From ZAX-1 sp046533095 (GTDB lineage Bacteria > Bacillota > Clostridia > Lachnospirales > Lachnospiraceae), in assembly GCA_046533095.1 (NCBI GenBank), contig JAJQRA010000042.1:1-64000 (forward strand): DNA of 64,000 bases, read 5' to 3'. A model generated the notes under the pieces. That model made no database searches and was not told where the DNA came from. It worked only from the letters and a program-made list of their open reading frames with translations. Positions 52,992-61,400 of the stretch are shown here, piece after piece. Both the position numbers and the translations under genes were made by a program. Each line of letters starts with the position of its first letter. Positions within the stretch are counted from its first letter, which is position 1.

Positions 52992-53049
52992 AAAAGTGCT
53001 GTTGTAAAGGAGCTATTATAAATTAGCCATACTTTATGGCAGCACTTTT
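52992..53049. terminator. Terminator of nuclease-ATPase operon
   Basis: AAAAGTGCTG at 52992-53001 with CAGCACTTTT at 53040-53049 plus TTT, enclosing an inner GCCATA/TATGGC stem. A second stem around 53088-53125 (AGCACT..AGAT and ATCT..AGTGC) ends the opposing gene. Confidence 0.75.
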
Positions 53050-53124
53050 TTTACACTTATATTTTAAAATCCCTTTCGGACAAGGAAAAAGCACTCAGAT
53101 ACTGAAAATCTAAGTGCCTAATTT

Positions 53125-53766
53125 TTAGGATGATAAGTATTCATCTGTAATATGATATATAAAATCTAATATCTCATATAAAAATGAGATACTTTCTTTC
53201 AACGCAAGATAGTCTATTGAGTGACCACTGGAAAAATACAAATCGTTGTCAGTATTTATTAAATACCTCCATACATCTGCATTTTGGTCTGTTTGTTTTT
53301 GAGACGGATTAGTTCTCTCAACTTCTCTTTGGTCGGATTCTTGAAACTCTTTGAGTAAAAGCCTCACTTTTGATAAACTTATCCCATCTAATGAGTATGG
53401 AACAAAGTTTTCTTTATATGATTTCACATCTTCAACAGCAGACTCATTAATAATAAAGCCATCAATGACGTCTCTTTTTACTTCATCCCAAAGAGTAAGT
53501 AGATTGTGTCCACCTCTTGGCAAATTTCCACGACACCTTAAATAAATGTGTTTAAGTGAAATTTCCAAACTATGACGATATGAAAACAATATAGGAAATA
53601 TATAGGTGTCTAATGTTTTGGGTGTTGCATCTTTCAAGGCTATTTCAACTAAATCATCGGCACTGTTTTTGTATCCTTCCCTTAATCCATACAATGCCAA
53701 ATCCTTACTCTGCCATCCAAAATGAGCTGATTGCTCCATGTTATCACTTTGAAAAAATATTTTCAT
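53125..53766 (-). CDS. HEPN-like protein of cargo block
   Basis: 213 residues, all-helical by composition. The segment FSYRHSLEISLKHIYL followed by GGHNLLTLWDEV is a pattern I associate with HEPN-like helical-bundle proteins, but no R-x4-H catalytic motif is visible, so it may be a non-catalytic partner. No clear ribosome-binding site beyond AGGTAACC. Encoded 22 bp downstream of the second HEPN-like gene, same strand, convergent to the nuclease-ATPase pair. Function unknown. Confidence 0.5.
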   Translation of the reverse strand: MKIFFQSDNMEQSAHFGWQSKDLALYGLREGYKNSADDLVEIALKDATPKTLDTYIFPILFSYRHSLEISLKHIYLRCRGNLPRGGHNLLTLWDEVKRDVIDGFIINESAVEDVKSYKENFVPYSLDGISLSKVRLLLKEFQESDQREVERTNPSQKQTDQNADVWRYLINTDNDLYFSSGHSIDYLALKESISFLYEILDFIYHITDEYLSS

Positions 53767-53788
53767 AGGTTACCTCATATTATTTTCT

Positions 53789-54532
53789 CTAAGCTTCTAA
53801 ATCATTGACAACATCGTTTTCAATTTGGTCTATTATATCCGCAATATACTTTGAAACAACGGAATAATCTTCAATTACTCTTTTGAGCTGAAAAATCGGG
53901 TGATGCTTTAAATTCATATCAAAGTCACTCATGACAGCGACATTTGGAGAGTTTCTATGGGTCATTTTATTTCTAAGACTGTTTGAAAATGCATGATTTC
54001 CTTTCCATTCCCCCTCACAGTCAGTGTCGTCACTTTGCTCAATATACCCATATATTTCAGTTGCTCGAACTTTAAAATTATCACTGTGATTATTTGCAGG
54101 ATTAAATATTTGTTTGTAATAAACTTTCTCTTTGGGAATGCTGATATTGAAATGAAGTCTATATAATTGTGCTAGCATATCCCATAAACTTGAAGTCCTA
54201 AATAAAGCATTTTCGAGATAGTAGTAAGCAAGTTCCTCTTCTTGAGTATCTGTTCTAATTAGACTAAAATTATTTGCCACTTCATCTGAATAAGCAAATT
54301 TAATTGCTTCATTAAAGGAAAGTTTGATTTTCCAATCTAAATCCATTAAAGTATCATGTATTGTTTTATATTGCATCAATTTTGCAAATGGTGTTTCATC
54401 ATTTCCTGCCGACATCACTCCGAACAAAAATTTATCTTCTCCGCACATTACTTTGAACCGTTGCTGATTGTATACTACACTTGAAATTATTTCTTGAAAA
54501 TAGAGCATTTCTTTGTTTTCTTGTTCGTCCAT
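53789..54532 (-). CDS. HEPN-domain candidate RNase
   Basis: 247 residues from the ATG at 54532 (GGGAGG upstream; the frame reaches 54595). RNKMTHRNSP near residue 186 is an exact R-x4-H motif (Arg, Asn, Lys, Met, Thr, His) as in HEPN RNases, set in a helical protein with an earlier Tyr-rich helix pair. HEPN proteins act in toxin-antitoxin and abortive-infection systems. With the 53125 gene it may be an independent toxin-type pair or further subunits of the neighbouring system. Similarity to Cthe_2314-type HEPN proteins is an impression only. Confidence 0.55.
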   Translation of the reverse strand: MDEQENKEMLYFQEIISSVVYNQQRFKVMCGEDKFLFGVMSAGNDETPFAKLMQYKTIHDTLMDLDWKIKLSFNEAIKFAYSDEVANNFSLIRTDTQEEELAYYYLENALFRTSSLWDMLAQLYRLHFNISIPKEKVYYKQIFNPANNHSDNFKVRATEIYGYIEQSDDTDCEGEWKGNHAFSNSLRNKMTHRNSPNVAVMSDFDMNLKHHPIFQLKRVIEDYSVVSKYIADIIDQIENDVVNDLEA

Positions 54533-54624
54533 AGTTTTCCTCCCAATTAAATATCGATAAATAATTATACCACGCACTTCTACAAAATTCATCAACAGCT
54601 TTCAAACGAAAAAAGCAGTAGCAT

Positions 54625-54677
54625 CACCATAAAGCAAGGGTCAAGATAAACGGCTTTGCCGCCCTTGCTTTATGGTG
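54625..54677. other. 16-bp perfect inverted repeat at cargo edge
   Basis: CACCATAAAGCAAGGG at 54625-54640 and its exact inverse CCCTTGCTTTATGGTG at 54662-54677; the 21-nt loop itself ends in CGGC-TTT-GCCG. No T-tract. It lies between the cargo block and the CD1845-like gene, so it is a terminator, an insertion boundary or a second oriT candidate. Confidence 0.6.
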
Positions 54678-54747
54678 GCACTCCTACTATGCGGCAATTA
54701 AGGGGCGATAGCATACAAATGCTACCGCCCCCATACCATTTCTAAGG

Positions 54748-55029
54748 CTAAATACCTTTCAGCCAATCATTGAAGTATTCCACCCTCGCTATAATCCGTG
54801 CTCCCATCATGGGCAAGCCCCACGGACTGATGAGATAGCCTGCGATAAAGGCAGGTATTGCCTGTGAAAAGCTTGCCACGATAATCGTGCCGATACCGAG
54901 GGCAAACAGGACAAAGGACAGAACACCTAAAAGCCCACCTCCGAACACAAGTACAAACTTTGATATTCCAAGCAGGATATTCAGTGCCAAAGTGATTGGC
55001 AGCAACACGATTTTAAGTAATATTTTCAT
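54748..55029 (-). CDS. CD1845-like small membrane protein
   Basis: 93 residues from the ATG at 55029 behind GGAGGGGTGC (a GTG at 55035 overlaps the site). Two or three hydrophobic segments and a conserved ISPWGLPMMGARIIARVEYFNDWL C-terminal region typical of the short protein found between mobC and the relaxase gene in this element class. Probably a transfer accessory. Here it is separated from the relaxase by the cargo block. Confidence 0.75.
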   Translation of the reverse strand: MKILLKIVLLPITLALNILLGISKFVLVFGGGLLGVLSFVLFALGIGTIIVASFSQAIPAFIAGYLISPWGLPMMGARIIARVEYFNDWLKGI

Positions 55030-55097
55030 AAGCACCCCTCCATATCTCTTGTGTATTTATCGTAGCAGAAGAAAGGGAAAGTGTCTATCTTGTCATA

Positions 55098-55436
55098 TCA
55101 AATCGCCGCCAATCTGAGCATGATTTCCTCGGCGGCACTCCAAAGCCTGTCATAGCTTTTTCGCAAATTCTCGATGTCCTCACCGTAAATACTGCCTGTT
55201 TCATGCACCCGTTTGGTAAGCTGATTAAGGCTGTTGCTCGTCACTCTCAGCACTCTGACAAGCTCCCTCACATCGGCGGTATCAATGTGAATGATAAGCC
55301 CGTCAATCGCCATTTTGCGTAGGTAGGCTTCGGTGTTTTTTGTGCCAAGCTCCTGCATTTTCTGCTCAATCAGCTCTTTTTCCTGTTCGGTTACTCTAAG
55401 CTGAATACGGATATTTCTCTGTCTGTTCGCCATCAC
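55098..55436 (-). CDS. mobC: Mobilisation protein MobC (relaxosome)
   Basis: 112 residues. N-terminal ribbon-helix-helix region (RIQLRVTEQEKELIEQKMQELG) and C-terminal MobC block (RELVRVLRVTSNSLNQLTKRVHETG). Helps the relaxase open oriT. Its ATG overlaps the stop of the giant upstream gene (ATGA near 55433-55436). Confidence 0.88.
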   Translation of the reverse strand: MMANRQRNIRIQLRVTEQEKELIEQKMQELGTKNTEAYLRKMAIDGLIIHIDTADVRELVRVLRVTSNSLNQLTKRVHETGSIYGEDIENLRKSYDRLWSAAEEIMLRLAAI

Positions 55437-58400
55437 CGTTCCTCTCTTTCTGCCTTAGATTTTTTAGGTGTTGTTGTGGATTTTGGGGTCTGCTGCTTTA
55501 AGCTCTCCAGTATGGACGGTCGGGCCTGTTTGGATACCATTGCCGTATCCCTCAAGGGGGCAGAACGCATGGCACTCATGTTAAGCTCTTTGTCGAGAAC
55601 AGCAAGCCGAGCTGTCTTTTCCTTTAGCTCCTGTTCCTGCATAAACGGTTTTTGTACCTCAAGCTTTGCCGCCGTCTGCTGATTATAGAGGTTTTCAAGC
55701 TCCTTTTGTACCGACTGTAACCGTTGCGGCATATTGTTTAGAGCATTGTCGATACGGGTGAGATTACCCCTTGCATCAAGCCCGAGCTTTGTGGTATGGC
55801 TCATTGCCCCTTTCAGCGTAAGAGTGTGTTCGTTGCCAAAAGCGGCATAGCTTAAATACATGGTGAAGCCTTTGTAACTGCCGATTTCTATGGGGTCGCT
55901 GTTTTTCACTTCCTTGCAGGCTTCGAGAATTGCCGCCCCTGCATTGTCCTTATCGATGAGGGTATCGCCCTTGATAGTGATTTTAAAGTCATCTTTGAGA
56001 AGCTCACCTTGCGGCACTTTTGGGGGATGCTCTGTCAGTGTTACAATATCCTGTTCAAAGCCTTTAATATAGCCATTATGCCTTTCAATACTTTCGGGGA
56101 AATGCTTTAACAGATTATCTTCCAAGCGGTATTTTGTGCTTTGGTAGCTGGCTTTTAATAGCTTCAGCTTTGCGACTTCAATATCCAAGTCCATCTTTTC
56201 CTTTATCAAGGGATTTCCTGCACACAGAGCCTTGATTTCCGCATAAGAAAGGGCGGCTTCGTCTATATCCTCACAGGAACGGACAGGAGATTTTGAGGTC
56301 ATTATCTGACTGATGAATTTTTGCTTGTTTTCTACCGTCTGCCAAAGGTAGGCATCAAAGGTATCCTCTGTCACATAGCGGAAGATTTTTACTTGCTCGT
56401 TGCTGTTTCCTTGACGGATAATTCTGCCGGAGCGTTGGGTTAAATCCCCCGGACGCCACGGACAATCAAGGTCATGGAGAGCCACAAGACGGTCTTGCAC
56501 ATTCATGCCTGCACCGCATTTTGCGGTACTGCCAAGCAGAACACGGACATCACCGTTACGCATCTTTGCAAACAGTTCTTTTTTTCGTGTATCGGTATTG
56601 GCTTCATGGATAAAGGCTACCTCGGCGGCAGGCACACCCTTTGCGATGAGCTTCTCCCGTATATCCTCATAAATGCTAAACTGTGCCTGTGGAGCTGTCA
56701 CATCATCGGGGAGAGCATCTTCAAGGGCATGGAGTTCCACACCGTTGATTGCACCGCCGCCTGCCTTTGCCACCTTATCGGCTTGCGGTCTGCCTTTCGG
56801 AGTAGAGAGGTCACAGAACAGGAGTTGTGTCAGCTTATCGTCCTTTCCGTCCTCCCATATACGCAGGATATTGTTTACACAGGTGTTTACCTTACTGCCC
56901 TTATCATCGGGCAGCAAGGGATTAATCACTCGTTGGTCAAGCCCTAATTTTCGCCCGTCTGAGGTCACTTTCAGCATATTGTCAATAGAGGGGTCTATGC
57001 GGTCATTGTGTATTTTGGCAGCTCGTTCCGAAAGCTCCTGTACCAATTCCTGCTGTATTTCTGTGGGCTTTGCAACTACCGTTTCATAGATAACCTCGGG
57101 AGTTGGCAAGTTCAGCTCATCGGCGGTCTTGATGTCGGCAACTTCCTTGAACATGGACATCAGCTCGGGCAGATTGAAAAACCGTGAAAACCTTGTACGT
57201 GGGCGGTAGCCCTTGCCCTCGGGCGCAAGCTCATTTTGTGTGACGGTTTCTCCAAAGGTAGAAGCCCAAGCATCAAAGTGGAGAAGTCCTTTTTCTCTAA
57301 GAGTGTCATACTGCAAATACCGCTGCATGGTGTATAGCTCCACCATTGAATTGCTCACGGGAGTTCCTGTGGCAAATACCGTGCCTTTGCCCCCTGTCAG
57401 CTCGTCCATGTAGTGGCACTTTAGAAACATATCGCTTGATTTTTGAGCATCGGAGGTAGAAAGACCTGCCACATTTCGCATTTTGGTGAATGTAAAGAGG
57501 GTTTTGTAGCTGTGGGCTTCGTCTACATAGAGCCTGTCTACACCTAACTGCTCAAAGGTAACAACGCTGTCTTTGCGTTCTCTCGCCTCAAGCTTTTTCA
57601 GCCTTTCAATCAACCCTTTTTTGGTGCGTTCAAACTGCTTGACGGTAAAGCCCTCGCCGCCGCTTGATTTTACTTCTCGTATGCCTTGCTCAATCTCGTC
57701 AATCTGCTCTCGGAGCAAGCGTTCCTGTCGTTCAAGAGAAACAGGGATACGCTCAAACTGGCTGTGACCGATAATGACCGCATCGTATTCGCCTGTGGCA
57801 ATCCTCGCACAAAACTTTTTGCGGTTTTTCGTTTCAAAGTCTTTCTTTGTGGCAACAAGGATATTTGCCGCAGGATACAGTCTTAAAAACTCGCTTGCCC
57901 ACTGCTCGGTAAGGTGATTAGGTACGGCGAAAAGCGGTTTTTGACAAAGCCCAAGCCGCTTGCTTTCCATTGCCCCTGCAATCATTCCAAAGGTCTTGCC
58001 TGCACCTACTTCGTGTGCAAGCAGGGTGTTGTTGCCGTAGAGAATGTGGGCAATGGCATTGATTTGATGTTCTCGGAGCTTTATTTGTGGGTTCATGCCC
58101 ACAAAATTGATATGACTGCCATCGTATTCACGGGGTCTTACAGAGTTAAAACGCTCATTGTAGAGCTTGACAAGGGTCTGCCGCCTATCTGCATCTCGGA
58201 ATATCCAGTCCTTAAATCCGTCCTTGATAAGCTGTTGTTTTTGCTGTGCCGCTTCGGTTTCTTTTATATTGAGAACACGGATTTCCTTTCCGTCCGGCTC
58301 TGTTTTGGTATCGTAGATACGCACATCACGCAGATTTAGGGTGTCCTCAAATATCTTGTAGGCATTGGCTCGGGCAGTACCGTAGGTGGCATAGGCGGCA

Positions 58401-61400
58401 ACATCATCATAGCTGATGGAGTTTTTGGCTGTTACGCTCCATTCAGCGGTGAAGTTGGAGTAATTAACCTTGATATTGCCTTGATTGCGGTATGGGGTAT
58501 CAAAGAGTTCATACATAAACTCTTGCATATACTCTTTGTCAATCCATGTGCTGCCAATTCGCACCTCAATTTCGCTTGCATCTAAGTCTTTGGGCTGTGC
58601 CATTTCAAGGGCTTCTACATTGACCTTGTATTCCTCAGAAGTTCGGGCGACAAGCTCGGCGGTACGCAGTTTTTCACGCACATTGCCCGATAAATATTCA
58701 TCGGCGGTGACATAGTGTGGGGGTGCATCGGTGTGGTACAGCTCGGGAATACGGAAGATGACACCTTTGAGCTGTGTTGCGATTTCTTCTTCAGATAGCC
58801 CTGTCAGCTCTGCCATAAAGGACATATCTACCTTTGCTTTTTCGGCAATGGAAACGGCGAGAGCTTCAGAGGGGGTATCCACACTTGTGATTTTTACAGA
58901 TTTTTTAATGGTGCGTTTGGTGAACATATCCGCTTTGGCTTTGAGATTGCCGTCCTCGTCCACATCTTCGAGAGAGCAAAGGAGGTAGTAGGAATTGTCC
59001 TCACTAAAGGCAATGGAATTACCACGGCTGTTAATCAGTCCATATTTTGCGGTAAACCTATCATAGCGCTGATTTAACTTGACCTGTTCGACTTTGATAA
59101 CCTCATCACTAAAGTCCTCAAGCTGATAATAAATAAGGTCTTGTACACACTTACGCAGCTCCACAAGCCCTGTAATGCGTTCCTTTGCGGTTTGGTTTAG
59201 GGCAGTCTTTACCATGCGTGAGTTTTCACGGAAATACACCTCACCGTCTACAAGGGCATAGGTGTGGTTTTTCACATTGGGGTCAGCAGGGATAAACACT
59301 TGCTCTGATATTTCTAAGTCGGGCAGATCCGCTTCGCTGATTTCGCCCTCAACATTTAAGACAGCCGCCTTTAACTGCTCAGAGAGGTCTGCACCCTCTA
59401 TGGGAACACAGGTACTTTCTTCCCCAAACTGACCGCTGACCATTTCCATGTTGCCGAGTATCATTTCGGGGTGGTCTGCAAAGTAGCTGTTTAGGGTAAT
59501 GTCATTTTCATCGTAACCGAGGTGTATCCAATCCCTTTCCACATCAATCGGTCTGTCACGCTTTTGCAGGAAGATAATATCACTGGTGACTTCCGTTCCT
59601 GCATTTCTGGTAAATGCGTTGTTGGGCAGTCTGATTGCTCCAAGCAGTTCAGCCCTCTGTGCAAGGTATCGTCTGACCTCGGGGTTTTTCTTGTCCATTG
59701 TTCCCTTAGAGGTGACAAAGGCAACGATACCGCCGGGGCGAACCTTATCCAACGCCTTTGCAAAGAAATGGTCGTGAATGAGGAAATTTTGGCTGTCATA
59801 GCGTTTCTCGGTGAGCTTGTAGTTGCCAAAGGGTACATTGCCGATGGCAAGGTCGAAAAAGCTGTCGGGCAGCTCTGTTTTCTCAAAGCCTGTTATGGAA
59901 ATATTGGCAGAGGGATAAAGCTGTTTTGCAATTCTGCCTGTGATACTGTCAAGCTCCACACCATAGAGGTTAGAGCCTTTCATACTGTCGGGCAGCATAC
60001 CAAAGAAATTGCCCGTTCCGGAGGCAGGCTCTAGGATGTTTCCGCTTTTAAATCCCATTTGCTCCACCGCATCGTACATTGCCTTGATGACTGTTGGAGA
60101 GGTGTAGTGGGCATTGAGCGTACTGGCTCTTGCCATGTCGTACTCGTCCTCGGTCAAGAGGTCTTTTAACTGCAAGTATTCGTTGTGCCAGTTGTCTTTG
60201 CTTTCATCAAAAGCATCGGGCAAGCCGCCCCAGCCTACATACTGTGATAGGGTTTCCTGTTCCTCTTTGGTAGCAGGACGGTTTTCTCTTTCAATGGTCT
60301 GCAAGGCAGTGATAGCGGCAACATTACGCTGATATTTTTCACGCTTGCTGCCCTCGCCTAAATGGGTATCGGTAATGCGGAAGTCCTCGGCTTTCTCCTG
60401 CATGGACTTAGTTTGTGGATAACGCTCCAAAAGCTGTAAAAAGCTCTCTCGGCTTTCTGCTCTCAGCACAGGATAAAACAAAGAGGGGTCACGCAGGGTA
60501 ACATGATAATCAGTAATTTCCTCAATCAAAAAAGGCGTACCGTTTTCAAGATAGACGGTATCGCCTTTAGCGTAAGGGATAGGGGCAATTTCAATTTGTG
60601 TTTCTCCGGCAGGGATAATCTGTTGAACAACCGCCTGCATGGTTTTGTATTCCTCGGGAGTAAGCACATCTTCTGCTTTGATATTGTTGGATTTATTGCC
60701 GTAGGTGTCGGGGATAATAAACCTGTTCCAGTTGTTACCGTCAGTTTCAAACAATAACCGCTGTTCGCTGTCCTCATTTGGAACAAGCCCACTGCCCGCA
60801 AAACGCTCCCATAGTTCTTGTGGGGCATTGACTTCAACCGTTGCCAAATAGCTGCCTTTTTTCACTTGAAACAGGTCGGTGTTTTCGGTGTTGTACATTT
60901 CTATGGTCAGCTTTGCGGCAATTCGCTCTGCATCACTGATAACTTGCTCCACAAATGAGCTTGACTCATCACTGGCAAGTCGTTCACGCAGCTCCCCAAA
61001 ATCCACATTGGCAAAGCTGTCACATTCGACATCGGTGAAAAACTGTTCTTCAGCTACAAGCTGACCGATATGCCTTTGTACCTTTGCCCACGGCAGTTCA
61101 AGGGATAAATCGTCTTTGGTAACGGTAAAGGCAGGGAGATTGCCGCCAAACTCGTTTTTCAGCCATTCGGCTGTACCACGCTCACGGCTGTGGCTCTCCA
61201 TAAACTCGGTGACTCTTCGTTTACTGGAAGTATCACCGTTCCATGCTTGCAATGCGGTGTCAATATCGACTTTGGTAATTTCCGTAGGGGTTATAGAGGG
61301 GGCTGACTGCACAGTGTCGGCAGTTTCTTGCTCGGTTATAACCTCTGTTGGCTGTTCGTTTACAGTAGAGCGTATGAAATATGGCTTTTTCTCTCCGTCC

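Larger units (their letters stand above)
50473..54532. other. Candidate defence cargo block
   Basis: Four genes with their own promoter and terminators, clearly more AT-rich than the flanking MobC/LtrC genes, inserted between the CD1845-like gene and the relaxase, which are normally adjacent. Content: nuclease plus SMC-like ATPase (coupled), then two convergent HEPN-like genes. The arrangement and position are typical of mobile-element defence cargo; function is inferred. Confidence 0.55.

Noticed and set aside
57914..58339. Plus-strand ORFs opposite the giant gene
   Set aside because: Antisense shadows of conserved helicase sequence, no start signals.
59491..60837. Other overlapping ORFs of 100-130 codons inside the giant fusion gene
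   Set aside because: Unlike the TnpV frame they have no recognisable family pattern or ribosome-binding site.
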